Positions 9,528-21,009 are shown, counted from the first letter of the stretch. The stretch: DNA of 64,000 nucleotides from Branchipolynoe longqiensis (GCA_030323885.1 CM059191.1:101790292-101854291); one strand, 5' to 3'. Made by a program: numbers and translations. Notes: generated by a model from the sequence alone, not told the origin.

Positions 9528-10018
9528 CGCCAGTGATGCGGATTCCGAGGGACACCAGTTTGCCAGGGACACTTCCATTCAAATGCATTGTTAACAGCCA
9601 TGAGCAAATCTTCATACAGAAGTCAAATATCTCCAAAATTACACCATCTAGAAACAAATCGCTTGGTACACATATAGAAAACATCTTTACCATAAAGACT
9701 ATATTAAATTTATACGGTTAGGGTTCTTGATTTCTATTAATTTTGAATAAAACTAAAGTTTTGCACTGCGCGTACCGTCAAACTCAAGGCATTGTCAATG
9801 GTCGTGAGCAATGTTCATACAGAAAATACAGGAGAAGTCAAATATCTCTCAAATTACACCATCTAGAAACAAATCCTTTGGTACACATATAGAAAAGATC
9901 TTTACCAAAAACATTATATTAGATGTATAAGGTTAGTGGCGATGCTGTTTAATTTTGACGCATGTGCAGAAGCGATGTGTCCCTCGCAAATTGGCATACC
10001 TGGGAAACCGCAACACCG
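9528..10018. mobile_element. MITE-like element, copy 1 of the GATGCGGATTCC family
   Basis: The left end GTGATGCGGATTCCGAGGG and a diverged right end (CCTGGGAAACCGCAACACCGG) form inverted termini. The interior repeats a roughly 210 bp unit twice (CATACAGAAGTCAAATATCTC..., TAGAAACAAATCG..., GGTTAG). The copy at 32855-33348 is the same element with better-preserved ends. No transposase is encoded. Confidence 0.75.
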
Positions 10019-10606
10019 GCTCCCGGACGCCATCTTTGGTGCCGTTTTCGCCCATTTCACGGCAGGCGGCGAAACTTGTACGTCCTCATTGCTGCTGCTG
10101 CAAGAAGCCGACCGACATCTACGCGAGTTCTTGTGCTTGAGACCAGACGGCGCCAACCGATAAGATAACACCGACACGACAGCTGGCCAGCATTGAAAAC
10201 AAGCCTGAATACCCAGGCTTATATGCTATGGACAGTATAAATACAGCCTCAATACAAATTTTTTTTTAAACCAAAAAAAACCCCGCGACTTCCGCCCGCT
10301 ACCTTACCCTTTCTGCGCCTCGTGCGCTGTCCTCAGTATTTTTTTAATGACGACTCCTGACGCACCAGCCGATCGCACAGGGATTTTGTGTTAGAATCCC
10401 ACTGTGCTTTTAACGTATTTTGTATATATTTATATGACAGTCACCGAGGCAGGCGGATCCACTACTGGAGCACTATCACGTCTATCTTTTGAAGTTGAAG
10501 GCAATTGACTGCCTTGTGACTGCGTCAGTGAGTTTGCTTTGACACTGCTCCTCGTGTCCACCGAACAAATCTTGGTCGATTTCACCTTTCTTCTCATAAG
10601 GCGAGG
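10019..10606 (-). pseudogene. Possible DIRS gag N-terminal remnant
   Basis: On the minus strand, MPRLMRRKVKSTK (from 10606) and a Ser/Arg-rich stretch ending at 10019 resemble the basic N-terminal part of a DIRS-type gag. A MITE interrupts it at 10018, and a recombinase relic on the same strand lies beyond. The similarity is compositional only, with no conserved gag block, so this is a weak call. Confidence 0.3.
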
Positions 10607-10892
10607 CATGATGTAGCTCTGAATGAAACGGTTTAAATACGTTGTATATGCTATTTGAAAGCGACCCGTATGGTGTGCTGCTCCAGTAGTGAATGTCCAT
10701 CGGCTGGTTTGCATTCGCCACGAAGGCTAAATCCCCATAGAGATTCAAATGCTATGCTGTCATTGGTCACAATTTGGTGGTATCGAGAAATGCCCAAGCA
10801 ACCTGACCTGGTGTAGCCAATGGCAACATTAAACTGTCTCCAACGTTGTCAATTACTCATGTTACCAGCAACATGCATAATTGCTTTTGTAA

Positions 10893-11720
10893 TACCCCAG
10901 TCACACGAGGCATGCGTTCGCTAACGATCGATTCGCGACGTCAAAACCTCCTCCTTGCGCCCTCCTTACGCCCTCATTGAGTCCTGGCGCCGCGAAATCG
11001 CCACCCTCCCGGCGCCCATTTCGGAAATTTTGGGCGCAAGGAGGTTGCTGCTGCTGCACGTGCAACCTCCTTGCGCCCTGTTCCGGCGGCGCCATTCAAA
11101 ATGGTTGGTGCCCTGGCGCCGCCCTGGCGCTGCCCTGGCGCCGCCCTGGCGCCGCCCTGGCGCCGCCCTGGCGCCGCCCTGGCGCCGCCCTGGGTTGGTG
11201 TTAAAGCTGCATAGTCCGATGAAATATCAAATTTTTAAAACCAAACCAATTATCTAGATTTGATTTTACATATCTAACTTAGATACTGATGCACTTATTA
11301 AGCATTTGTTTCTGCGTATAAGGCAATACTGAGTCAATTTAATAGAACCTGTTACTGCAGAAGTCTATGGTGTCAGAGTTTTGGCAAGCTTGCCAAAACT
11401 AATTTTCCATGTTTGCACTCAAAATAATTTAAAAGTTTACCATTTAAAATAAAAGTAACTTTGAACTAATGTAGAGTAGATACGAGTGATCGATCTAATA
11501 TATTTATCTCAGAAAAAATACAGAAATTCAAAACCATCGGACTATGCAACTTTAACACATGCGATGCTGCAGTCACCATGTGGTCGGCGCCGACATGGCG
11601 CCGACATGGCGCCGACATGGCACATTTGAATCAATGTATCCAATGGAACGCTGGGTGGTTGGCGTCCTTTTGGGCGTAGGGAGGTTGGCGGCGAACGCTG
11701 CCTCTCGTGTGACTGGGGTA
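10893..11720. mobile_element. MITE-like element with GGCGCC-rich 11 bp tandem units
   Basis: The termini are inverted repeats: TACCCCAGTCACACGAGGCA at the left and its near-complement (CTCTCGTGTGACTGGGGTA) at the right, with the similarity running on for about 30 bases. The flanks are TAA on both sides (10890-10892 and 11721-11723), compatible with a 3 bp target duplication of the PIF/Harbinger type. The left arm holds about eight copies of GCCCTGGCGCC (11110-11190). The right arm holds three copies of GACATGGCGCC (about 11583-11620). A separate element is inserted at 11200-11556. No ORF encodes a transposase. Confidence 0.8.
11200..11556. mobile_element. TTAA-flanked MITE-like element nested in the GGCGCC element
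   Basis: The ends read GTTAAAGCTGCATAGTCCGAT and, inverted with one mismatch, ATCGGACTATGCAACTTTAAC. Both ends carry TTAA, suggesting a TTAA target site as in piggyBac-type insertion. Related sequence in the other orientation lies at 37.73-38.15 kb, with further relatives at 39.3 and 56.4-56.7 kb. Confidence 0.7.
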
Positions 11721-12190
11721 TAAGTTCTTCCTGAAGCCACCATAGAGGGAGTGCATGTGATGTCATCACTTAGCAGTTAGCCATCTTGGAGTACACTTAA
11801 TACCACCTATGGCGCCCCCTGTCATATACCAAGAACACTACAGCCACCATTGGGCCTACCTATAGTTAGGGCTGCCCAAGTATGTGGCGCCACCTAGTGG
11901 GTACTGCCTGAACCTATCTAATTCTTCAACAAAGCATTCAAAGTGTCAACATACTGAGCTTTAGCAACGATGTGAGGCTACATGATTTAAAAAATGCTTC
12001 CCCTCCATCAAAAAACCCTTTCCCCCCAACTTTTGAGGCCAAACTGCTCAAAACAGTGACAAATAAACCGACAAATCGGTAAATAAACACAATGTAAGCA
12101 CTTCCAAGCCTTGCATATGTAATCCAATATGGCCACCGGAAGTTGCCTCGTGACGTCATTACACCCCCTCTATTGGATAATTCAGCAGTC
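11721..12190. other. Intron DNA without recognisable feature
   Basis: Single-copy-looking AT-rich sequence containing gene-less short frames only. Confidence 0.35.
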
Positions 12191-12350
12191 ATCTCCAGAA
12201 TGAAGTCCCATCACACACAGAGTTTGTGTAGTTCTCCCCGAAACCACCAGATGGAGATATTGATATTCATGTGCAGAATGAAGTCCAATCACACACTGAG
12301 TTTGTTTAGTTTTTTTCTGAAGCCACCAGGTGGAGACTTCAGCAGGTGTC
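12190..12350 (+). repeat. Tandem pair of a 90-base interspersed repeat
   Basis: The unit (A)GAATGAAGTCC(C/A)ATCACACAC, then GAGTTTGT.TAGTT, then CCACCAG(A/G)TGGAGA occurs twice here and again at 15410-15530, so it is a dispersed repeat. No coding content. Confidence 0.65.
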
Positions 12351-12366
12351 TCCAGAATTCACCCTG

Positions 12367-12822
12367 GCCGTAATCGATTAACACGACCCGGGCGACTCGG
12401 GTCACCAGAGTCGTCAGAATTTCAAATAGAACACCGCGAGTGGAGTCGACAAATACATGTGCTGTGTGCAAAACAACCCGACCCCAGTAACCCACCTCTT
12501 GGCTGGGGTGGCGAGGAGCGATGACGTCACATTTGCATTGGTACCGTCCTGCAGGATAACAGCCACCAGTACGAGTCATACATATTTTTTTTTGGTAATA
12601 ACATAGATTAATAAAATGGAAATATCACTAAACTATGCCATCATAAAACAATTTAAATCATATTTTGCTGTAATTATATCGGCTATTAAAAAAACAAAAA
12701 AAAGGGCCACCATTTTTTTCACCCCGAGCGTGGAGAAGCGTATTAGATTATTTGACCCAAGTCTGCAGGATGTGTGCATGCGCCAAAAAGTGGCTCGGGT
12801 GACCCGAGTCGATTAATCGATA
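12367..12822. mobile_element. Short element with inverted ATCGATTAA...CGGGTCACC ends
   Basis: The left end has AATCGATTAACACGACCCGG and GACTCGGGTCACC. The right end, complemented, has TTATCGATTAATCGACTCGG and GTCACC. The ends match imperfectly and carry the self-complementary core GGGTGACCCGAG. The interior is AT-rich and has no ORF. The target duplication is unclear. Confidence 0.45.
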
Positions 12823-13639
12823 ACGCCCCCTATTCATGCACGACCTAATTAGGCATCAGAACGAGGCTGAGTAAGCATCGGTATTGGAAATGGCCATAAG
12901 ACACTACTGTGTGCCAATGTGTATGAACTACTACATAAATTAAAGGAGTAAAATTTGAAGATATTAACTTTTGAAACTATCATAATTATTTGTGCTTACC
13001 TTTTTTCTATTTATTGGTCAATTTTCATGAAGATTGAGTAGGCAATCTCAACAAAGTCACTCACCTTGGCTGCCAATCTTTTCTTAAATTCAAAATTGCA
13101 TAACTTTCTTAATATAGATATATTTAACAAATATATTTTAACCCTTTTAAAGCTTTTATTAATTTGTTATTACTAAGACTAGTTGTTTAACTGTGTTGCA
13201 CAGATAGCTACGCTGACAGTGTTGCATTACATGATACCACCATAACTATGCAGACTTGAAGTTGACAGTCACATTGTAGTTAAAGAATGGACAAAATCAC
13301 CATGCAAGGGTCACCCAATATTCGTGAAAATTGGGCAATAGATAGAAAACAGATATGCAAAGATGAATATGTTACTTTAAAATATGAATACCCTCAAATT
13401 TGTGTGATTTCGAGAGGTTTTGGTCGACAAAAAAGTATTCACATTACTTTACATACAGCCGTGCCTAGCAGACGCGTAAGTGCCCTCGGTCTGGTTTCAA
13501 CATGGCCACGGCGTGAATAGGGTGAATGAAGTCCAATGGGGGACATTTAGTGTAGTTAATTTATCTGACGATAGGTGGCGCATCGGTACTAGTGGGCCTA
13601 AACGGAGATACTACACGACAACATGCAGCCAGTTTGCAG
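12823..13639. other. Intron DNA, no gene seen
   Basis: AT-rich. A 77-codon frame at 13287 is not recognisable, and its segment has the character of repeat DNA. Confidence 0.35.
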
Positions 13640-14570
13640 GACCATACCATTACTATGTCAGTACATGGGACCATACTGTCAGTATGTCAGTGACCAGGAC
13701 TACAGTCCGTATGTCAGTACACCGGACTACAGTCAGTATGTCACTACACCAGACTACAGTCAGTACACAGTACCAGACTGTCTGTATGTCAGTACACTGG
13801 ACTAGTTAGTACACATGACTACAGTCAGTACTCGGGACCATACTGTTAGTATGCCAGTACACCAGACTAGTCAGTACAAAGGACTACAGTCAGTACACAG
13901 GACTACAGTCAGTACATAGGACTATAGTCAGTACAGAGGAATACTGTCAGTACATATGAGTATACTGTCAGTATGTCAGTGCACAGGACTACAGTCAGTG
14001 CACATGACTATACTGTCAGTATGTCAATAATCAGGACTAAAATCAGTACAGAGGACTACAGTCAGCACACAGAACCATACTGTCAGTATGTCAGTACACG
14101 GGGATAATCAGTACATAGGACTACAGTCAGTACTCCGGACCATACCATCAGTATGTCAGTACACAGGCCATGTCAGTACTAGGACAACAGTCAGTACACA
14201 GCACTATGCCATCAGTATGTCAGTACGCAAGACTATGCTGTCAGCATGTCAGTACTCAGGACTACAGTCAGCACACAGAACCATATGGTCAGTATGTTAG
14301 TAGACCAGACTATAGTCAGTGCTTACGACCATACCATCAGTATGTCAGTACACAGGACTAGTCAATATAAGGACTAGAGTCAGTACACAGAACTGTACCA
14401 TCAGTAGGTCAGTACACCATACTACAATCAGTACAGAGGATCATAATATCAGTATGCCAGTACACAGGACCATAGCATCAGTATGTCAGTAAACCAGACT
14501 AGTCAGAAGACAGGACTACACTGTCAATTTGTAAGGACACATGAGTAGTCAGTACATAAGACCATACCAT
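13640..14570 (+). repeat. Degenerate minisatellite (CAGTACACAGGACTACAGT-type units)
   Basis: Variants of CAGTACACAGGACTACAGT and CATACTGTCAGTATGTCAGT repeat irregularly for about 0.9 kb. Apparent frames inside (for example SVRTTVSM-like strings) are products of the repeat. Confidence 0.9.
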
Positions 14571-15409
14571 CAGGCCCACTATTTCAGTAGCGACACCAAC
14601 GGCAATAGACTACATCGCCATTCCAGCCGCGCGGTGCACTGTGGGATGTGTGGAAGATAAACAAACCCCCATGAAGCACATGGCACATGCTAAGACACTG
14701 GGTGCAGTTATAAAATGTGCTCGTTTCAGCTCATCTCAGCTCTTGTTTGAAACATAGAATACCGAATAAATAAATATATATAATAAATTAAGATGTTAAT
14801 CTTTTATCTAGCATTGCAGTTAGATCAATCTCTTCAGCACGTCTTATACCATCTGGATTTAGATTGAGAAAAACCTGGGCACTCAGACTAGTGTTAGAGC
14901 CATAGGCATAGCCAGAGTCAGTTTTACTCATTTTATTCATGTTTTTATTTATTTCCTATCCTATGGTTAATAACATTTGTTGGACTAGGAAATGGGTAGG
15001 GTTAATCAGACATTGGATATATATTTCTTTGAAACAAGTTTTTGTTGACACATTTGACATTTTAATATTTAGAACAAGAATTACTTATGTATAATCAATG
15101 GTGATGCAAACATCAACCTGTAAAGTGACTGAAATTGTATGTTTCTTAGCTCAAAATGCTTAATTATGGAGAGTTGTGTCTTAAAAATATTCATTATATT
15201 ATTATATTGCATCCATCTATGTTTGTGCCAAACTGTTTTGTATTTTTATTAATTTGTAATAAAATCACAATTTTGCCCTATGTGTATCGGCAAACTCAAT
15301 CGTAGTAGCCTTTGCTGCCAACTCCATTTTCAGCGCATGCGCTGTCAGAACGGTGATCTCGTCTATCGTTTGAATCACAAAACCATAATTTCCCCCATTA
15401 TTCGCCGAG
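14571..15409. other. Intron DNA, no gene seen
   Basis: AT-rich. A segment near 15200-15300 (TTTGTGCCAAACTGTTTTGTA, TGTAATAAAATC) resembles 7810-7870, suggesting another dispersed repeat, but no ends were identified. Confidence 0.35.
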
Positions 15410-15530
15410 TTTATTTAGTTCTCTCCGAAACCACCAGATGGAGACTTAGGTATTCATATGCAGAATGAAGTCCCATCACACACTGAATTTATTTAGTTCT
15501 TCCTGTAGCTGGTGGAGACTTCAGCTGTCC
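15410..15530 (+). repeat. Second locus of the CCACCAGATGGAGACTT repeat
   Basis: It shares CGAAACCACCAGATGGAGA and GCAGAATGAAGTCCCATCAC with 12190-12350. Confidence 0.65.
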
Positions 15531-15718
15531 TGAGGGCATAACTTATGCAAATATTACTTAGGATGCAGCCAAACACTGATTGTCCATTTGGTACTGATTG
15601 TCATAGTCTAGTACTTATTCTAATACAACTGCCTAGCCAATTCATTCCAGTGGTAGGCTACATTATTAACTCACTTGCAATGTGTTTATTGTATATCAGT
15701 AACCTTATTGTTTCTCTA

Positions 15719-17184
15719 AATCACCAATGCCTGGGAGGAGGGTTCTGTACCCCAAGCATGGAAGGATGCCAGCATTGTAACCATCTACAAGAAAGGTGAT
15801 CAAAGAGACTGTGGGAACTATAGAGTAATCTCTCTTCTTTTCATAGCAGGCAAGACCTTTGCCAGGATCCTCCTCAACAGATTATCTATTCACATAACAC
15901 CTGATGTAGTTCCGGAGTCACAGTGTGGCTTCAGAGGTAACCGGAGCACCATGGATATGATATTTTGTCTCCGACAGCTACAAGAAAAGTGCATTGAGCA
16001 GGACCGACCACTGTATATGGTATTTGTCGATTTCACTAAGGCGTTTGATACAGTCGGGAGGACCGGGCTATGGCAGCTACTGAGGAAGTATGGATGCCCA
16101 GAGAAGTTCACAACTATGATCGAGGCTCTACATACAGGAATGATGGCGAACGTTAGTGTTGGAGGGGAAGTCTCGGAATCGTTCGGGGTTACCAATGGGA
16201 TGGTGCAAGGTTGTGTACTGGCCCCCATGCTCTTCTCCATCTTCCTATCAGCAATGCTCGACGAGGCTTTCCGAGACATGGGGGATGGCATCTATATACA
16301 GTCCAGACAGAGCACTGACCTATTCAATGTCGCACACTTCAGAGCGAAGACCAAGACTACTCGGATACTGGTGAGAGAGCTGCTATTCGCAGATGACAGT
16401 GCACTGTTTGCCCACTCTGCTGAAGAGATCCAGAAAATAGTGGACGCTTTCTCCGATGCATCAAAGAAGTTTGGCCTGAAGACAGAGGTGCTGTACCAAC
16501 CCAACTCTAGAAGGACCCGAGAGGAGATCATGGTAGACGGAAACAAGCTGAGCTCTGTTCAGGAATTCACCTACCTTGGAAGCACTATATCAAGTGATGG
16601 ACGCATTGATGCTGAAATACAGAGGAGGATGGCCAAGGCTAGCATCTTTCGGCCGACTACGCCAGAGACTCTGGAACAACCACAATGTGTCCATTCGGGT
16701 CAAAGGCAAGATCTACCATGCAATCGTGCTATTCACCCTACTATACGGAGCTGAGGCCTGGACAGTGTACAGATGACAGGTGAAAAAGCTGCATGCCTTC
16801 ATGATGCGACATCTGCGTTCAATCATGAGGCTAACCTGGAAGGACAAAGTGACAAATAAGGAAATACTCGAACGCCGGGGCTCTCTATGGAAGATCTTCT
16901 GATCAAAAAGAATCTCCAGTGGACTGGACACCTCATGAGGATGTCATCAGACAGGCTACCAAAGCAGATCCTCTATTCTCAACTGTCTTCTGGTTACAGA
17001 AAGAGAGGGCGCCCATGTCTCCAGTTCAAGGATACCATCAAGAGAAACCTGAAGCTGAGAGACATTAAGACAGACTCATGGACGCAACTCTCACAGCAGA
17101 GAGCTAAATGGAGAGCAGCAGTCAAGTAATGAAAGCAGTCTTTGTCGCATCGCGACCGACAGCATGATGATGATGATGATGATG
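15719..17184 (+). mobile_element. 5'-truncated LINE copy with an 18 bp target duplication
   Basis: The target duplication AACCTTATTGTTTCTCTA lies at 15701-15718 and 17185-17202. The copy ends in a (GAT)n tail directly before the second duplication. Both are marks of target-primed reverse transcription. The same LINE, in opposite orientation and slightly longer, lies at 45564-47178. Confidence 0.95.
15720..17129 (+). pseudogene. LINE reverse transcriptase, C-terminal part, broken
   Basis: Reading NAWEEGSVPQAWKDASIVTI onward, one frame runs open to 16754. RT motif A (FVDFTKAFDTV), the QGCVLAP block and the catalytic motif C (LLFADDSALF) are intact. A 2-base deletion near 16640 shifts the frame into FGRLRQRLWNNHNVSIRVKG. 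A TGA follows TVYR (about 16774), and a further small deletion near 16880 leads into the tail (LRWTGH-like, GRP, RAAVK). The missing N-terminus would hold the endonuclease. The clade was not assigned. The copy is dead: the frame is broken three times. Confidence 0.85.
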
Positions 17185-17202
17185 AACCTTATTGTTTCTC
17201 TA

Positions 17203-17487
17203 TTTGCAAGCCACTCGCTATCTGCTAAGCCTGAACTCACTACTGCTTGGTATCCAAGCCCTGAGTGCCTTGGGTAACTGCTCCACTGCCCTAACCTATG
17301 CTGCAGTATTATTTATATTATTACGCAATTAAAAAGGCAGAGATAATAAATTTGGTTGAGTGAGCTCTGGCTGGACACAATCAGCTAATTGGCCCCTCCT
17401 TTATTAAAGTACAAAATCCGTGCGAGTGAGGCAGATATTGGGGTGAGCGCGGTCACGTGACATCGCCCACCGTTAAAGTAACACTTA
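17203..17487. other. Intron DNA between LINE and minisatellite
   Basis: No recognisable feature; it continues the host sequence split by the LINE. Confidence 0.4.
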
Positions 17488-18060
17488 CAGACTTAGTGAT
17501 ACTGTAATATCTCCGAGTGATGCACTGTAATTATCCTTTGTCACACTATAATATCTCCGAGTGAGGCACTGTAATTCTCCTTAGTGACACTGTAATATCT
17601 CCGAGTGAGGCACTGTACTTCTCCTTAGTGACACTGTAATATCTCCGAGTGATGCACTGTAAGTCTCCGTAGTGACACTGTAATATCGCCGAGTGATGCA
17701 TTGTAATTCCCCTTAGTGACACTGTAATATCTCCGAGTGAGGCACTGTAATTCTCCTTAGTGACACTATAATATTTCCGAGTGACGCACTGTAATTCTCC
17801 TTAGTGACACTGTAATATCTCCGAGTGAGGCACTGTAATTCTCCCTAGTGACACTGTAATATCTCCAAGTAATGCAGCGTAATTCTCTTTAGTGACACTG
17901 TAATATTTCCGAGTGACCCACTGTAATTCTCCTTAGTGACACTGTAATATTTCCAAGTGATGTACTGTAATTCTCCTTAGTGACACTGTAATATTCCTGA
18001 GTGACACACTGTAATTCTCCTTAGTGACACTGTAATATCCCTGTGTGGCCCGCTGTAATT
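17488..18060 (+). repeat. 44 bp minisatellite abutting the last exon
   Basis: About 13 copies of a 44-base unit (TGACACTGTAATATCTCCGA plus GTGAGGCACTGTAATTCTCC plus TTAG) run up to the splice acceptor. The last copy ends CGCTGTAATTACAG and supplies the acceptor itself. Each unit contains an acceptor-like ATTCTCCTTAG. Confidence 0.95.
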
Positions 18061-18064
18061 ACAG

Positions 18065-18298
18065 GTTCAGGCGCGTGGCTATGTCTCGCAGGCGCTGAGT
18101 GTGCGCGTGCGTCCGGGGCTGGCCGCCGAGGTTCACGTTGTTCTCACCAGGAGGCAGCCCGACATCCCGCAGAAGGCCACAGTCAGCTGCCCACCGACTG
18201 GTTCCGGCCCCACTCGGAACAATGCCGCCGCTTCTTATGCGGGCGACACTTTGTTGACTGCTCTTTGGTTTGTTTACATGCTGAGTCATCTGCTATGA
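18065..18298 (+). CDS. Last coding exon of the metallocarboxypeptidase, with a GPI-signal-like C-terminus
   Basis: Starting after TAATTACAG, the exon reads VQARGYVSQALSVRVR, then LAAEVHVVLTRR, completing the transthyretin-like domain begun in the exon at 7278. It then runs through a Pro/Ser/Asn linker to small residues (NNAAASYAGD) and a hydrophobic end, LLTALWFVYMLSHLL, followed by TGA at 18296. A small-residue site followed by a terminal hydrophobic stretch is the layout of a GPI-attachment signal, as in carboxypeptidase M. A single membrane segment without anchor exchange is the alternative. Placement in the family is by motif, not by alignment search. Confidence 0.8.
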   Translation, partial: VQARGYVSQALSVRVRPGLAAEVHVVLTRRQPDIPQKATVSCPPTGSGPTRNNAAASYAGDTLLTALWFVYMLSHLL

Positions 18299-19197
18299 TC
18301 ATTGAAATGAACATTCTGGGTTTTTGGGTTTAGTTTTTTTGGGGTGTGCTTTTTTTTGTTTGGGTGTTCTTTGTTTAGATTTTTTGTTAGTTTTTTTGAA
18401 TGGGTGTTTATGCTGTCCATATCATATAAGTTCAGATGATCGAGCTTGTTTTCAATGCTGGTCAGTTCTAGTTCTGTGTTTCTTAAAGCTATGTTTTGCG
18501 GTTATTGATCTATTATTTGGGAAGAGTTTTCCACTTTTTTTCTACTTAATTCTAGACTAGCCTACTTTATTTGCATATTATAGGCTTGTACATAATAGGC
18601 TATTGGGCTATATTTGGAGTACATGTTATGTGGCTTTTTTATTTCACGTTTCCCTCTCATGGGCTGTCCATCTGGTGGGTGTTAAAACAACCCCACAGTT
18701 CGATGGTTTTTAATTTCTGCCATGTTGCTTTAAAAAAAAAAAAGATTTAAAGATAATTATTTTAGTTTCATCGTTAAAATCTACTTCATTTTAGTATGAG
18801 GTACCTTTTATGTTAAATGGTTGATTAGATATGGCTTATTAAAAGGTATATGTTTTGCAACAATGGCAGGTTTGATTACATTGGCTTAATATGCCTTTAA
18901 TGCAGCATCAAGTTATAAAGTCCACGGCTGGAATCTGTGCTTGTGTAGGCAGGCTATAATGAAATCAATACAGGCAAGAGAAAGGAAGAGTATAAAGAAT
19001 GATAGTAGAGAGAGAGCCAATGCCCTCAGGTTTATTATTTATAGTGGTACATGGATCTGGTATGGCATACCACCTGACCATGTCCTCCAATGAGAATCAA
19101 GCATTTACAGTTCCACCAATGAACATCAAGCATTCCTGTGTCACCATGGCTACCGTGATTTGCCCACCACCACCATGCGGTGTGGCTGCTTGGCCAC
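18299..19197 (+). other. Probable 3' UTR and downstream flank of the carboxypeptidase gene
   Basis: T-rich, G/T-rich sequence follows the stop. No clear AATAAA was seen before the gypsy element at 19198. About 18925-19075 repeats at 39795-39935 (GAATCTGTG.TTGTGTAGGC, AGAGAAAGGAAGAGTATAAA), so a dispersed repeat covers the end. Confidence 0.45.
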
Positions 19198-19327
19198 TGT
19201 AATGACACCACGACGACCAGGACACAAGTGCTTTATTATTAGCTCCTCTCACCACGCCTCACGTGACCCACCTGCGGGCTACCTACCCTGTAGCCGGCTC
19301 CCGACCTCCGGTATTACATATATTACA
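19198..19327 (-). repeat. 3' LTR of gypsy A
   Basis: 130 bp, TGTAAT...ATTACA. It differs from the other LTR by three transitions and an 11 bp gap. A purine tract lies next to it on the minus strand (GAAAAAAAAAAGGGAGA, 19328-19344), as needed to prime plus-strand synthesis. Confidence 0.9.
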
Positions 19328-20000
19328 TCTCCCTTTTTTTTTTCAAAGAAGAAACAAATTTCACTGGTCAATATAAACATACATATATTACAATATTCGA
19401 ACAATAACATTATGCCAGCCAGCGCTGTAGCGTCCGCACTGCTCGCATCGTATGCTCGGCGTTGACTGTTATAGTCGTTACGTTAATAAACACATAATTA
19501 TTATCACTAACAAGAATGACATTGAATTACATAAATAAAGGACAATGGAGCGGGGAAAAAAACAACTCAATAACCAGAGATAAGTGTACATGTTCCGGTT
19601 ATTCATTAATGCTTGATACTTACATGTTTCGTAATAGTAGGTGGCTAATTCTTTCTATCTATCTAACCTCAGCATTGTGTTTTTTTGTTTTTTTTTAAAC
19701 AACAACAAAACCCTATAGAAATATACATATATATCTCTATCTTTCGTCTTGCCACTTGACTCGCTGGCTTTGCATTTCTGTCACTACAATTCTTGTCTAC
19801 CGATATGACCTTGTAATGACATTGTTAGCTATATCCATCTTGGACTGGCTACTACTCAATGACCCTTTGGTGTGTAATCGGTTGGTGGTAGGGTGATCGG
19901 CTCGTTATGTACAATTGGCTCACCCCATGACACTTCAAGTGCATTTGACTTTACATTGCTATTCAATTACAATTTTGTAACGTTTACACTTGAGTGTTAT

Positions 20001-20646
20001 CTAATTGTGACCAGCCATACCGAGGCGATCCGGTTTATGGCACACCCTCCCGACTCTAGTTGTATAACCCTTTGTTATAGGGTCACCTTGACCTTGGGCC
20101 TTTCCCACATTACGTTTACTTTGTGTTACGGCATGGTTACACTGTACTTTCGGGGTTTTGAATAAATGCACCCGATTACGCCTCATTATTTTACCGGTGT
20201 TGGTTTGTATTTCATAGTAACGTGTACTAGGGCAATTTATTTTTGTTACACGTCCATTGGCCCATTTCCCGTCGTGTGTTTTGTACATGACTTGATCATC
20301 TATGTGCAACTGTTTGTGTGCCCTTGTTTGTGTGCCCTTATTTCTGTTGTTTTTCCTGGATTTCTTTAAATTTTGTAATTTTTTATTTCTGTACTGTTGG
20401 TTTTAATTTAATTTCAATGGTAGGCATCTTTGAGTTCAACCTTCTACTCATTAGCAACTGGGCTGGTGATGCGTTCAATGTTTCTATTGGTGTGTTTCAA
20501 TAATTTAGAAACGCTAAGTTGTAATCCATGTTACTGGCTAGTGCTTTTTTTATTAATTTGTTAATAGTTTGCACATAGCGTTCCACTTGTCCGTTGCTTT
20601 GTAGAAAGTGTGGGTTTGAAGTTATATGTTTGAATCCATAATATGG
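20001..20646 (-). pseudogene. Gypsy A integrase, C-terminal piece
   Basis: The minus strand from 20646 reads YGFKHITSNPHFLQSNGQVER, keeping the catalytic Glu of the D,D-35-E set. It continues to a C-terminal domain with DDQVMYKTHDGKWANGRV, the small barrel that binds DNA. It is the continuation of the integrase interrupted at 34024. Nothing recognisable lies between 19345 and 20000; that part is probably 3' untranslated sequence of the element. Confidence 0.85.
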
Positions 20647-21009
20647 AACACGACAAGACATAAGTACAGTGGGCCAAGGTTTATTGAGACGAACCGGCAG
20701 TAGTTAACAGCTATCAGAGAGGGAGTCATTGTGCTAGGAGAGTAAGTTACAATTGTTTTCTTAGTTAATTCCAAGGGTCTTAAGAATAGTAGTACATAGC
20801 CGGTGCGGAGTGTGGGAGTAAGCTAAAGAACTTGAGGTCTAACCTACAGGGCTCTGTCCACCCTTGGACGTACCGAGTGTTCAGATGTCCTTATAATTAT
20901 ATAGGTACATACCCCCACCTTCCCGTGGTATTGTCCATATGTTAAATTAATTCCCCACCTACAGCAGGCTGAGCGGCAGTCGACCCAAGTTCCCCTTTTA
21001 CACTCGACC
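20647..21009 (-). repeat. Split repeat B2 of the PAT-like element
   Basis: It shares about 360 bp with B1 (AACACGACAAGACATAAGTA ... CCCTTTTACACTCGACC), with small indels and substitutions. It holds AATAAA on the minus strand (20680-20685). Confidence 0.85.

Larger units (their letters stand above)
7424..18064 (+). other. 10.6 kb intron of the carboxypeptidase gene
   Basis: Donor CAG|GTCAGT at 7424 and acceptor TAATTACAG ending at 18064 join two in-frame, phase-0 exons of one conserved domain. The intron holds an inverted exon copy, a recombinase relic, several MITE-like elements, two minisatellites and a LINE copy. No coding exon was recognised between the two. Confidence 0.75.

Noticed and set aside
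13640..14570. CRISPR-like or coding tandem array
   Set aside because: Units vary in length and sequence with no constant repeat/unique spacer pattern; it is a degenerate eukaryotic minisatellite.
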